Shown here: piece after piece, positions 40,701 through 53,040 of the stretch | Layout: each line of letters begins with the position of its first letter | How positions within the stretch are numbered: position 1 is the first letter of the stretch | From: Rhynochetos jubatus | Taxonomy: Eukaryota > Chordata > Aves > Eurypygiformes > Rhynochetidae | Length of the DNA stretch: 64,000 bases | Direction of reading: 5' to 3' | Assembly: GCA_027574665.1 (NCBI GenBank) | Contig: CM050655.1 | Location: forward strand, 9,109,170 to 9,173,169 | The notes under the pieces: model-generated | Told to the model about the DNA's origin: nothing | Database searches by the model: none | Seen by the model: only the letters and a program-made list of their open reading frames with translations | Position numbers and translations under genes: made by a program

Positions 40701-43700
40701 CTGAATCTGTGGTTGTTTTACCAAGACATAGATCATTCCCAGAGAAGAGCTGCCAAGCTCTGTAAGAAACTGCAAATGCGCAAACAAGATTACTGTTAAA
40801 TTTTTCAAATGTCACAGAGCTGGAAAATAGACTATTTAAATGACTTGGAAAAGGTAAAGTAATGAAGATTCCTGTCTGAGCAGAGCCAACGTGAAAAATC
40901 CTCCCGAAGAGCCAGAGCACATCATTCGCAGTCTCTTTTGGATATTACATCACAGGGCATGCATTGTTCTATTCTTCATCACATACCATACTTGTATTTA
41001 AATGATAAAAGCGAAGCAATGCTAAAGCTCAAGCAAAAGATTACAGCAGTTGCACACCTTTATTGGCCAGTGCGATGGGGCGTGCGGAGTCCCTCCAGAA
41101 CTAAACACTAAGCTGGGCCAGAGCACAAGGGCCGAGTATGGGACCGTCCTGGGCAACCGCACATCCCACAGGCGCATACTGCTGACGTGGGATTTACGTA
41201 GACCGCTTTACACCCCACTCCCTAAATCACCCTCACTGGAAGGAGGCAGCACTGCTGTTACCCAGACTCTAGGCAGAAAATGGCAAAACGTGTGCGTCTC
41301 AGTGGAGTCACTTTTCATAGCAGACATTTTTCAAATATTTAATCCTAGCAGAGAATGACATCAAGGGTTTTTTAGGGATGGGGCGGCTTTCAGGCACCAG
41401 TGTCCTGACTGCTGTCATCATCCTCTTCCCACAACAGTCCCAGAAGGGCTGTTTGAAACACGATTTTCACATGGCAAGCGTTTCTCCCAGTTGCACGCAG
41501 GTACCCAGGGACAAAGGGATTACGCCCTCTCAAGGGCACGCAGCCCTGGAAAACACGCAGGGCAGTCGGGCCGGACTTGAACTGCCTTCCCTAGCACAGT
41601 GCAGCCCATCCTCCCCTCGGCAATGGCAGCAGAAGAGAGAAATCCAACCCCGAGAAATGCTAAACCCCAGCCAGAAACAAAAGCCAACGGAGCAGGCGGC
41701 CAGCAGGGTCATGTAAGCATGCGATGCGTGACAGCGTGCTGCGTTTTATTAAACGGCAAGCACCTCTCAACAGAAGATCAGTCTCCAAAACGTTAATTTT
41801 CCTGCAGTTGATTATCTGTCCAGCATCCAGACTCACATTACCTCTGAGACCGAGCACGCGTAGGAGGGAAACTGGCAGCAGCCACGGGGAGCAAGTGCCA
41901 GTGGGTGATTGTGAAGTGCTCTCACACCATGTTTGGGATTATTGCATTCCTCAGGGAGATGCCAAATACTCCCCACCCCAGTTTTTCACTTTTTCAGTGG
42001 ATGGGGATCAGGATGAGAGAAGTCGGTGACTGCTTGTTTTTGAGTCGGACGCTCCTGCCCCAATCCTTTCAGGTAGACTGGCAGGTACAGACATACCACC
42101 TCCCTCCCTGAAGGCTTGCACACAAGGCTCTCAGGCGGCTGCAATCACCTCTTTTTAACAGAGGTGATGCCTCTTCAAAGCTGCCTTGCCATGCATGTTA
42201 ACTCAAGGCCCCTCTCAGACAACAGCAATGTGCTGTTGCTGTTGGTTTAACTCTGCAAACACGAAGGGGACTGAGCCGTCCCCATCGTCCAGAGCATGTG
42301 GCTGCCACACACAAACATCAGCCCGTTTCCAAAGGCCAGCCCGGAGCAACAGGAACGATCTTGTTCCCGTAAGTCAGCAAACAATGTTTAGAAAGGTCTG
42401 TGCTGTGGGAGGATTTCCTAACGTAACACAAGTCATCAGACCTAAAACACATGCCTGCTCTGGCGAAGTTAATAAAGCAACAAGGCTGCGTAGGAACACA
42501 GATACAGGAAAACAAGAACTTTCTCCTGATGACTTCATCCCACAGGGGTCAACTGCAAATCTAGGGCAGCACTGGTTGGGAAGGGGAAGCTCTGGAGACT
42601 TCTTGGAGAACTTGAAAGGAAGCTTGTCGTGTTTAATAACAAACCAAACATTTCTCTTCTAAAGAAATAAAAATTCCTGTTTTCCCAGCATTGTACCATG
42701 AGCGCATCACTCACAGGGAGAGTGTTGCAACCTGTATAACCAAGAAATGAGCTTGTCTCAAGCCACTAAAGAGTTTGGTTTTGCCCCTTTTTTACTGTGT
42801 GGGCAGAGGAACACATGGACAACATTGCCTACCCCTCCACCACTACATTCATCCATGTATTTTACTCAGGCAGTAATAGGGTAGATCAAAAAGTGAAGTT
42901 AATGCTTTTAAAGATAAAAAAACCCCAACTCCCAAAATCCCAAGAAGTCACAATTTTGCCCAAGAGGAAATCCTAGGGAACATTCATGGCTCTCAGCAGC
43001 ACAGTCCTGGATGGGACAGACCTTCACCTACGCTAGCGCCGCCGTTCCCAGGTATGCCATTGTCTGCCTCGACCAAGCAGCACTTTACAAAGTTGCCTTT
43101 TTTTTTTTTAGCACATACAGCTGAAGTACTTGGGCAGCACACTGCAGTTATACAAGTCTTACCTCTCCTCTTTCCATTGCTCAGGCACCACAAATATGTT
43201 TCGCATTTATTACCAGGAATATCTTCCTCTCTGCCACTTCAGGACCTCTGAAGATGAACCATCAGCTAATCTCCCAGTTTAAAACAAGACAAGAAGTAGC
43301 ATGTTGTAGAAATCTGCATTAAAATCCCACATTTACAGATCCATGCAAAAAAATACCTTTCTCTGTATAAAAATAAAAAAAAGAAAGAAACTTGCACATG
43401 CTCCTCTTAACTCCTGCAATCAGCTTTTGCCAAAACACTTAATCTACTTTAAGATTTTGGAAAAAACACAGGAGACTCACTAAATCTCCCATTTCCAGTA
43501 CTCCATTTGATTCAATATTAACCACTGAAAAGAGTAGGGATAAATATACACAGAACACGATCACCACCAACTCCCTGCAACCTCTCAAAAAGCAGCTACC
43601 CAAAATTTAACATTATCTAAAATACAACACAACATTCACAGAAATACCACATCAGTCATTGGCTCCCTAACCTCAAGTCTTTTACCTGCCTTCCTGAAGT

Positions 43701-43725
43701 TACATAAATCATGTGCCCAAATAAC

Positions 43726-43744
43726 AAAAAAAAAAAAAAAAAAA
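43726..43744. repeat. A19 homopolymer
   Basis: Nineteen consecutive A bases lie in AT-rich DNA, with no clear retroposed body beside them. Confidence 0.9.
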
Positions 43745-44795
43745 TAGATGCAGAAGTTACTGCAATTAATCATAGAAATACAAATTCCATACATCCTATA
43801 AAATATGGAGACATGTAGTACTGAAATGTCTAAACAACATTTAACTGGTTTTCTTCTCTTTGGTTAAAAAGCAAGAAAGTAATAGCCAAAGTACATCCCT
43901 GTTGTTGACTACAGAATTCAGGGGATGGAAGAAAGTTCAATAAGCACTAGGTACTTTCCCTCAGACTTCACTAGCTATAAGGCCTGTAAGCATGTCACAT
44001 TTTTATGTAATCTTGTAAAAGTATGTTTTAAATTCTTTAGCATGTGTAGCTATACTGACCTAACGAAGTTTATCATTTCAGCCAGACCCATGTTTTGTGA
44101 GGCTATTACCCAGCCAGTTTCCAGACTCTTATGAAATACAGCTGCTTCATGATTCCTGACGAACCCAGACGGTGCCTCTGGGCACCTCAAAGCTCAGTGG
44201 CAGATTTTAAAATACAAATCACAGGTCACTGTCCTCAGAAAAAGCTTTGGCTAGATAAAAGCATATTGTGCTAACAACCCACCGAATGCAATTTTAACCT
44301 ACTGCAACTTCACGTGCAAAGGAATAAAAATCCTTCGCTTTAATGATTAATCCACAACACTTGCAGGGAAGTTTCTTTTATTGCTCCTGACCCAAATTTG
44401 AGCTGCAACCACCCTTGTGCTCCTTTCGGACACCAGAAACTCTTTAGCCTCCCATATACCAGTCTAACAGCACAGTGGATGCGCACTTCTCACCGCACCA
44501 CACTAGAGCAACCGTGAAGTCTCAGCACACCTCTCTAACGCTGCACTAGGAGACTCACATCTGTCCCATATTCCAGCCCCACAGACACCTGAAGAGACAC
44601 TTTTTATTTCCACAAGCTGATAGCAAAGCCTGAGAAGCAAAGAAGAAAATGTTATAAACGGTTTCCCTTCAAACACATTCATTATTCAGCAATCCAATCA
44701 ATTAACAACTCCTTAAACCCCCTCAATTTTTAAAGTAATTTATTTCAGAGTCTTTTAATTTGTGCTTCTTAGTTGTTAAGGTACCTTCAAACTCA

Positions 44796-44893
44796 AATCA
44801 TACTATGATATCCTTCAACAATCAGCTAGTCCAACCCCACTGCAACAAGCAGGGGCATCTTCAGCTAGATCAGGATGGCATTTTACAGCCCAT
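44796..44893 (-). mobile_element. Short CR1 3'-end fragment
   Basis: The plus strand reads AATCATACTATGATATCC, then CTAGTCCAACCCCACTGCAA, then GCAGGGGCATCTTCAGCTAG and CAGGATGGCATTTTACAGCC. This is the reverse complement of the terminal 100 bases of a CR1 family, including its ATTCTATGAT-type 3' tail in diverged form. An A-run follows at the truncated end. Confidence 0.8.
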
Positions 44894-46739
44894 AAAAAAA
44901 AAAAAACAACCCCGAGTCAACACAAGCCCAACACTGCAGATTTCACATACTGATCTGACCACCGGAACTGCAGTTTCATTTATCAGCTCTACAGAGATTG
45001 CTTATAAAGAGATGGTGAAGTTTCATCGTTTTGGATGGGTTAACTGAAAACAAGTTGCAAGGAAACATCATGAGGTGAATTAACTCACAATATTAAATTA
45101 GAACAAACATAGAATCTTTCATAAAACTCATTTTCTGTGAGCTGTAAAAAAAAAAAATCAAAGTTGTAGCAGAAGAAAGGTCAGTTCATATTCTAACAGA
45201 ATTCAACGTTATTTTCAATACTTCTGATAGCAAGTGCAGATGACAGCAATTTTCTGAACGTTGTGCTCAGACATTTAAGTTTGACTTGTCCCAGAAACAA
45301 CTGAAAGGTTTTGAAGGTTCTGAACGTTTTGCAGGTGCTTACAAAACGCTGAAATGCCTCTGCATGTGCACAGGTTGGTGGAAAGACACAATGCTTATAT
45401 TTTACCCTAGAGAAAGTCATCAGAGGTCAAAGCAAGTAAAACCTCAAAACACCATTAGGAGTTCTGCTGCATTTCTAGGGTGCCTTTGGCATCCACTTTC
45501 TGAGCGCGTGTTACTGTTCCCCCAGCGGGCTCAGCTCGGCCAAGCCTGGCTCCCCCAGCAAAGCCCATCTTTCGAAGCACTGTGCACTATAAAAGTAATG
45601 CCCTCCCTCTTGCCAACCTCGCCATCTGCTACCACAGCAGGGGTGTTGGGAAAGCTCGGCTTAGATGTCACACTGCCTGTTGCTGGAAATTTTTGCCATC
45701 TGCTATAGCTTTTCCTCCCGTGCCTCACAAAAATATTAGTGACTCTAAATGGAAAGCAATTCCTTTATCAGATGTTTAAAAATATTCTTAATTTGAATCA
45801 TGACTGCCTTCTGATTGCTCTTATATTCATACAAACATAACAAACCAGCACAGATTAAGGAATAAAGAAGCAAAGTCAGATTTGTATAGATATTCAATAA
45901 CTAAATATACTCAGTCTACCCCAAACTCATTTCTTGCAACAATTTTTTTTGTAAACTGGGATGTAGATGATATTTGACCCGTGCGAATAACACACATTTC
46001 TCTCCCAAAGCCAAGACTTAAATTCATCACACAACTTATCCCACTGGAATGCAATTTAAATTAAAACCATGCCATGTGATACACAGAGACACATTAGCTC
46101 TGCCCCTGCAGCACCCAGAGCTAGAGAGCGAGCACGCAGCGGTGGAGGGGACCTTCCTCAGCGTGCTACTACTAGATTTAACGTGTTTACACCTACCCCT
46201 GACTAACAAAGCCCTGGATGAGGCTAGACATGCAGTTCAAAACGTGTCTAGCTGCAAAAAAGCATTTTAGAACAAGGAAAAACAAGCCTTTGGAGACTAA
46301 CGCAGCCTCTACAATCCTGTGATCCAAACGCAGGCGTGGACACTCAGCCATGCAGCCACTGACCCAGCACGTGGACAACACATCGCTCACAGGGATGGCA
46401 GACCCAAGCCCTGCTACGTAGCACCCTATCACACAGGTAACAGCAAGGAGAAGCCACACACAGCCCAAACTCAGCTGTGCCACAGGCAGCTTTACAATCA
46501 ATTTACTACTTCAATGCAATTCTGAGAGGACTTACCTTTGTGGGTGCTCCTGGTGCACAGCTCCTCCTGCCTTGTCTCCCTCCTCTCTGCTTGCTAGGGC
46601 CAGTATTCCTCATTTCAGGACAACTCAAGCAGGAACTTGGAGCCACAAAGGCATCTGCTTCCCACGTTGCTGACAACCTCAACCCACAGCACTGAGGGTG
46701 CGACAAGGGCAGGAAAGGCGGGCTCTGAGGGCAGCTCAT
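44894..46739. other. Intergenic DNA, no gene recognised
   Basis: The stretch is mixed in composition with an A-run near 45146-45157. No repeat, exon or RNA gene is recognised. Confidence 0.55.
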
Positions 46740-47461
46740 CAACAGCAATGGCTGCCACCTGGACCTGGGGCAGCTGGTAGCCCCTCCAGGTGCACCTCAT
46801 TGTGCACCAAAACCACCCCTCCCAAATGGCTCCCACAGCTGGAACCCCTTTCTCCTTGTGTGTTAAACCAGCGCAACCGGCTGCAGCTCCCTGGCCTGCA
46901 GGTGCTGAGGTGAGGGGGAGAGACAGCTGCAGGCCTCATCTCTTGTCGCTCGAAAGCGGCGCCATGAGCTGTGGCAGCCTCTTCCACCTCAGAGCTGGCC
47001 GGGGCTGCTTCCAAACCCACCCCAGGGAGAGGGAGGGATCGGGGGCAGAAACAGGTGCCCTCTCCCCAGGGGGTCTCTGTGAGGAGAGGTTGGTCTGCCT
47101 CAGGTGAGACGTGGCCAGTTACGCCCAGTTTGGGTGGTCCCACTGAGCCCCTCAGGTGGTGCCTGAGGGGGACTGAGGCGAGAGGTGGGACCCAAAGAGG
47201 GAGGCTGAGGCAGGGAAACCGGGTGGTGGCAGGGTTAATTCATCTTTGCTCTCACCATCCAAACCTGTTTTAATTGTCAAGAGATGAAATCAATTATCCC
47301 ACAGTTGAGCCTGTTTCTCCCGTGACAATAATTGGTAAGGGATGTCCCTGTTCTTATCTCCACCTGGGGGCTTTTTCACCTTGTTCTCCCCTCTGCCCTG
47401 CTGAGGTGGGGGAGAGAGAGAGCAGCTGGGTGGGCACCCAGCATCTGGCCCCCCACGGGGG
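46740..47461 (-). mobile_element. Older LTR-like block related to the LTR at 14 kb
   Basis: On the minus strand, from about 47461 downward, the sequence reads GGTGCCCACCCAGCTGCTCT, then AGCAGGGCAGAGGGGAGAAC, then GAGATAAGAACAGGGACATC, then ACCAATTATTGTCACGGGAG and CAGGCTCAACTGTGGG. The same blocks occur in the same order and spacing in the solo LTR at 13985-14832 at roughly two-thirds identity by eye. Homology is clear only for about 47220-47461. The rest is GC-rich and its lower boundary is a guess. No retroviral coding region is seen beside it. Confidence 0.55.
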
Positions 47462-50400
47462 CTCAGGGTGCCTCCTGGCCTCTTTGTACCAACTGAAGCA
47501 ATAAAACCACCGTGTCAGCTATCCAGCTTGGGACTGTGGCCTGCCCAGATTATTTGGGAGCACCAAGAAGCCCAAGTGGTGAGACAGGAGGTAAATCAGC
47601 CAACCAGGAGCTCCCTGGTGATGCTGGGAGAGAGCTCCTCTGGCACCTACACAGGTAAATAGCGAAAGGCATGGAGCTGGCTGAATGTCTTGTAGAAAAC
47701 AGCTGCTGTTTTCCCAGGGAGGTGCCGTGATCTGTCTGGGGCCCTCAGTGCCTGCTCCCCCAGCACTGCTCAGGGTAGCCGGCCCCCACAGCACAGCAGT
47801 GCTGGGCAGGGGCACCACTGCCACGTGGCCGTGAAGGCACCCACCTATACAGCAAAGGGTAGAAATCTGGGATCAAGTATCCCTGTGCCACTGCCTAGAG
47901 TATTGCTGTTCTCTTAGGTACTGCCTGTGTTGCTGAAGCAATAACATGCCCATGCCTGGTGCTCCCCTTTCAGAAGGGATGCTGAAGAACTAAATGGCAG
48001 CACACGGAAAAGGATGGAGAACGGGTTATGGAAATGCAAAAACCCTTTGGTAAAAGATATGATGAACTCCACCCAACTAACTTGCAGGGGCAAAAATCAA
48101 AGAACAACCATTGCAACCAAGTATCTCCTTCTGGAAATTTGAGGTATGATTTCATTTAATTTATATAACAAATGTTAAGAAGTGAGGGAAAACAGATTCT
48201 GATTTTATCTAGATTTAAAGCAAGCTTAGAGATGTTGCTTAGAAGGGAAACCACCCATTCAAACACCTGCTAAAGATTGGAAAATCATTGAAAAGGACAA
48301 GAGTGGGGGTTGTTGTTGTTGTCATTAACTGACATCTTCCAAACACTTTCTCAGTAGAGGTATGAACCCACATTTCTCAAAAATAGGCTCAGAGCTTAAA
48401 GTTGAGATACTGAAAACATTCACAAAACATAAATCGCAGCAGTGATTTGGTGATGTCTCTTAAAAGGTGGATCATATTTCAAAGCAGATGCTCTCTTTGC
48501 CCATTTTCACTTAAGCTAAGGCTCCTGAAAGTGCACAGTGCACCGCACAGTTGGTTTCCTCCTCTTATCGCTGATCATTAACCACTCCAGCTAATAACAG
48601 TACAGCAAAGGTTCGCAATACTTTATGTTCCTTCAAGACCTGTCGCAGCCACTCTTCCCGAAGTCAAACGTGGACACTTTCATGCAGTGTTCCTAATAGC
48701 TGTTCACGTTAACCGTTGACCATCTAACTCCTCATTTAATTTATAACATGGCAATATTACACCTTGCAAAGAAGAAAATTGTGCTGGAAGAGGTTTCCGT
48801 TAGGCTGTTGTGAATGCTGCAAAACGATAATAAACTGTTAAGCTGACGTTTGCCATTGTTTAAGTTATGAGTCCCCATGGAGTAAAACTCATTTTAATGT
48901 GGACTTGAGTAGCTGCAGGAAGATAGACCATAACGTTTGTTTTGACAAATAACTACCTAACAGGGCAGTCCACTTCATTCAACCGGAATTGAAAGAACGC
49001 TACTTTCACAGAAGCGGCTTAGCCAGGCAGATTGTATGGGAAAAGGAAGACCTGAAAATTTACACCACCTTAGAGCTCTGCCTTCTCATACTTGAGCATG
49101 AAACATGGACATAAATTGGTTCCTGTGGGAATTCTGAAACTCAGAGCCTGTTTATCATGGAGCACAGCCTCTCATCTCTGAGTAGGTGAACACTTAGCAG
49201 CTAGACACTTCTTACAACATATTACCAGGTCTAGAAGCCTGGAGCCCTTGTTTTCAAAAAATGTAGGCAAGATCACAGCACGCACAGAGGAAGGAAGTAC
49301 TGCTCTGCTGTGGATTTCTTTTCTGTGCTTAAACACAGAACAAATTCGCTAGATTCAAGCAAAAGTTGACCTGGTGAAGAGTTAAAGGTCAAGCAAGAAA
49401 GCTTTCAACATCTTTTTGATATTTCTGCACACCTCCCATGTTGAACCGCACATGAAAACACACCAGAATGTTTATTAGCAAATTATTTGCCTTCTGGAAC
49501 CATAAAAAAATTAATTTGAATCCTGCCAAATGTTGTGAGCTTGGAAAATCTTAAAAAAAAAAAAAAGTTTTATGTAATTAAGATGAAACACTGAGCTGTT
49601 AGTTGGTTTTGGGAACTGAGGTGGAAGGGACAGAGTCTCAGCGCTTCTTTGTCCTAACAGTCTGGGTTTTTGTGTGTACACACAAACTCTGAAATGTCCA
49701 TAAAATTTCACTTACACTCCAAACAGACCAAGGGTACAAAGCCCCTCCAACACTCAATGTCTACTACAGCCTTGAAAAGACAATGCATCTTCATCCAGTA
49801 TTTGATTTAATGCCCACTTTATCCCGGATAGTAAAATAACCAAAAAAATGAACACTTGAAAGTGATTTGACAAACAGAACCAGATGTAAAACATCTTGAA
49901 GCTTACGAATTCATCACATAATGCTTAAGCAGAGAGAGGACTTGAAAATACTGGATTTCAAAGCTTTCAGCAGACCGACCTATCCGTTCCGTCCAGAAAT
50001 TCTCTAGTGTCTCCTGCCATGTTTACGCAGTGAGAAGATGCACTAGGAACTTGGTCGTAAGGTCATAAGCAATTCTGTTTTCAGGCTTTCATTGGCTTGT
50101 CTCTGCAGCAGCTCCAGGGCAGAGAATCACCACAGTTTAATACGCAGCTGAAGAGCATCGGGGCACTGGCCACTGGCCCCAGCAGAAGCAGTACGGACAG
50201 ATGGGAAGCAAGGAAGAAAGGGGCTGTTATACTCCAGGAACTCATGTTAAAAAGGAAAAGGGCGGACATTAAAGAATACTTCTGTCTATGAATAATTGCT
50301 TATTTATGAAGGGCCCAGTGTAGCCACTTTGCACAATCATTTAAAAACGGTAATAAGAACACCATGCAAAAGGACAGATGATCCTTTCTGTGAGTGTACA

Positions 50401-52710
50401 TATAAAGAACTAAACAAGTAAACGAATGTTTCCTTTATTTATTCTTCATGAACAACCGCCCATCTGAAGAAATTATGCCCTCATCTAAATTTGCCTTGTA
50501 ATCACAATGTACTGTTTATGTTGTGTTTACGGATTTCATTCCTCACACTGGCCAACGATGACCATTAGCATCTGTACCTTCACTGCCACAGCTTTGAAGT
50601 CCAACTCAAAAAGCAAAGGAAACCCAAGTCTGCCTGGAATCTAAAATGCTTCAAAACTTCCCAATAGTATTTGTTTGAAACTTGACTGCTCACCAGGAGA
50701 GAGGAGAAACTAGGGCCAAGCACGGGAAAGCCAAGATCTAGGAGAGGTGAGCAGACACCATCAGCCGCCAAGAAAGGCAGCAGTGCCAGAAGCGTTGTTT
50801 CCAGTCATGACTTTTAAATCTCTTCATAAAAATCCTTCAAAGCTCTCATCCACACTAGCGGTTCTGGATACGCTCCACCTCAATCGCTCCTAGGAAAAGA
50901 AGTGCATGTTGTGCTTGTGCAAGCAAAAAGCTTATGAAGCTGCAAGTAATATTTAAAAAACTAGCCCCTTCTAGCATTCAGACTCCAAAAGTACAACGGA
51001 AAGAAAGCACCGAGTCAACAGTGGGGCATCTGCAACCACTTCCAGTGAAGATGGAAGATAAACCAGTGCTGGAGGCATGCTCAGGAGAAGCCTTCCTACG
51101 TGACAGACGCCTTCAGCATTCCAGCCTGCTGGCCATTGTCACTGTGTGGTGCAAGAAGAAACACTGCTGAGACAAAGCTAATTTTAATATAGCTGAACAA
51201 AAATAGCTATTGGCTTACGGGGACTAGTTGGCTAGTTGTCTCCCATCCAGCTTCCAAACAAGATACAAATCTGGCCGCAGTTTCGTCTCATTTACCATGT
51301 TAGCTTTGTTTGTACTAATTTCTAGATGCTGGACTACATTAAAAGTATCAGTATCACAAGGATCAGCATTTTCAGCACTGAGCTGTCACTACTAAGCATC
51401 CAATCCTGCATTCAAGTTATTTCAGAGTACGGATCTTTTTGGTACCACGCAATAGCAACTGCACGCTGAGGTGTGCTTAGGAATGACAATAGAGGCTTAC
51501 TCTGGGGAAACAAAAACCTGTCCTGCTACACTTTGGAAAGCCGCCTGCTAGAGGAAAAGGTTGTGAATGTTTCATTGTATCTGAACAACTTCTTTGGCTT
51601 AAAATTAGATTCGTTCTTGGGTTCTATCTTCCTTGTCCCTTAGTACATTCACATGTCACGTATGGCAAGATTTGCCGTCTACTGAAGCTCTCTCAGTTTA
51701 TCCTTCCCCAAAAAAGTCTTACCTCTTTTCTACTTCTTTTCTATATGGTCTATATACAGCATTTTCCATAGACGGTTTTAATATTGGGAACCACAACCTA
51801 GTGGCACGTGCATTTCAGGCCTCTTCAAATCTTCTGCTCTTCGTAGGTGACAAACGGATTTCTATCACAGCAAAAAAGTGTAACCACATCCCTATCAATT
51901 CACGGTCCCCGGGTTCGTACATTAGCGGCAACATTATCCTTACAACATTCATCACCCATTGTTACAAGTGACAAATTTTTACTTCATTATGTAATTGGTC
52001 CTTTTCCTCATATTATGTTTTGCTTTTTCCATCTGTCTGTTTCCATGAAGTTTCAACACAGTTTTGGCACAAACGAGGTAATTTCCATCACGATGTATTA
52101 ATCTTCATATTTTTATCGAACATCTGGAACCGTTCTGCATTTCTCAGTAGAGCAAATATTGCCCCAATCTTACTCCTTACAAGAGTGGAGAAACTTGACG
52201 CTAGATGATGATGCTTTGACTAGCACATAAGTTCCTGCATTTTCACAACCAAGTATTTTCATTTCCCAACATAATTCATATCTCCTCTGATTCCATTCAA
52301 TGTCAAAAGAAATTAAGAGAATACTTCTCATGATTGTAGCTCAAGATATTCTAAAGACTTCTGGGAATATACTTACATGTAACTCCAAGAATTTCAGACT
52401 ATTTTCTGGACTATTTATTAAAAAAACCAACAACTTGGGAATTTGCAAATAACTTTTTTTCCTTCAAGGCTAAAAACATACTTTTGAGAAGAAGACATTA
52501 TTTTTGGAGGGTTTTTTCCCCTTTTCCTTATGGTTGTTTTGCTATTATACCTTAATATAGTATTTCGTTAACATTTGAATCAGTTCTTTAATGGTGTACT
52601 TCCTTCAAAATGACAGGAAAAAATAATCTAATTAACCTCTAGCTCCTCCTCATAGTTGTGTCAATATTTAAAAATGGCAAGTCTGACTGTTTAACAACTT
52701 TATTTGGATT
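47462..52710. other. Intergenic DNA, no gene recognised
   Basis: This is mostly AT-rich DNA with an A-run at 49552-49565. I see no exon, RNA gene or repeat that I can name. A 78-residue open frame at 50934-51170 (plus strand) has no recognisable family and no splice context. Confidence 0.55.
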
Positions 52711-53040
52711 TACAGAATAGAATATTTCAGGTGGAAGGGACCTATAGTGGTCACCTAGTCCAACTGCCTGACCAACTCAGGGCTGACCAAAAGTTAAAGC
52801 ATGTTATTAAGGGCATTGTCCAAACGCCTCTTAAACGCTGACAGGCCTGGGGCATCAACCACCTGTGGTCGAAACTCTGGGAGCCAGAACTGCACGCTGT
52901 AGTCAAGGTGAGGCCACACCAAGGCTAAATACAACGGGATGATCGCCTCCTTTGATCAGCTGTTACACTGTTTGATGCACCCCAAGATGTGGTTTGCCCT
53001 TGTGGCTGACGGGGCACACTGCTGACTCCTGCTGAGCCTG
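52711..53040 (-). mobile_element. CR1 non-LTR retrotransposon fragment
   Basis: The plus strand carries the reverse complement of a CR1 3' end: AGAATATTTCAGGTGGAAGG, CACCTAGTCCAACTGCCTGA, ACTGCACGCTGTAGTCAAGG, TGATGCACCCCAAGATGTGG and GGGCACACTGCTGACTCCTG. The element's 3' end is near 52711. The sequence jumps from the CATCAACCACCTG segment near 52865 directly to a segment that is normally farther 5' in the element, so it has lost an internal piece. It is non-coding. Confidence 0.9.

Larger units (their letters stand above)
34861..44795. other. Intergenic DNA, no gene recognised
   Basis: The stretch includes a G11 run (37741-37751) followed by more G-rich DNA, a T-run near 36853-36865, an A19 run (43726-43744) and GC-rich patches near 38.5 and 39.1 kb. 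The segment 36290-36480 looks superficially gene-like but could not be tied to any family. I see no spliced exon or RNA gene. Confidence 0.55.

Noticed and set aside
42186-42662. A 158-codon open frame on the plus strand
   Set aside because: The composition looks like chance, no motif is recognised, and there is no intron-exon structure.
46739-47143. A 134-codon open frame on the minus strand
   Set aside because: It falls in the GC-rich LTR-like block and has no recognisable domain.
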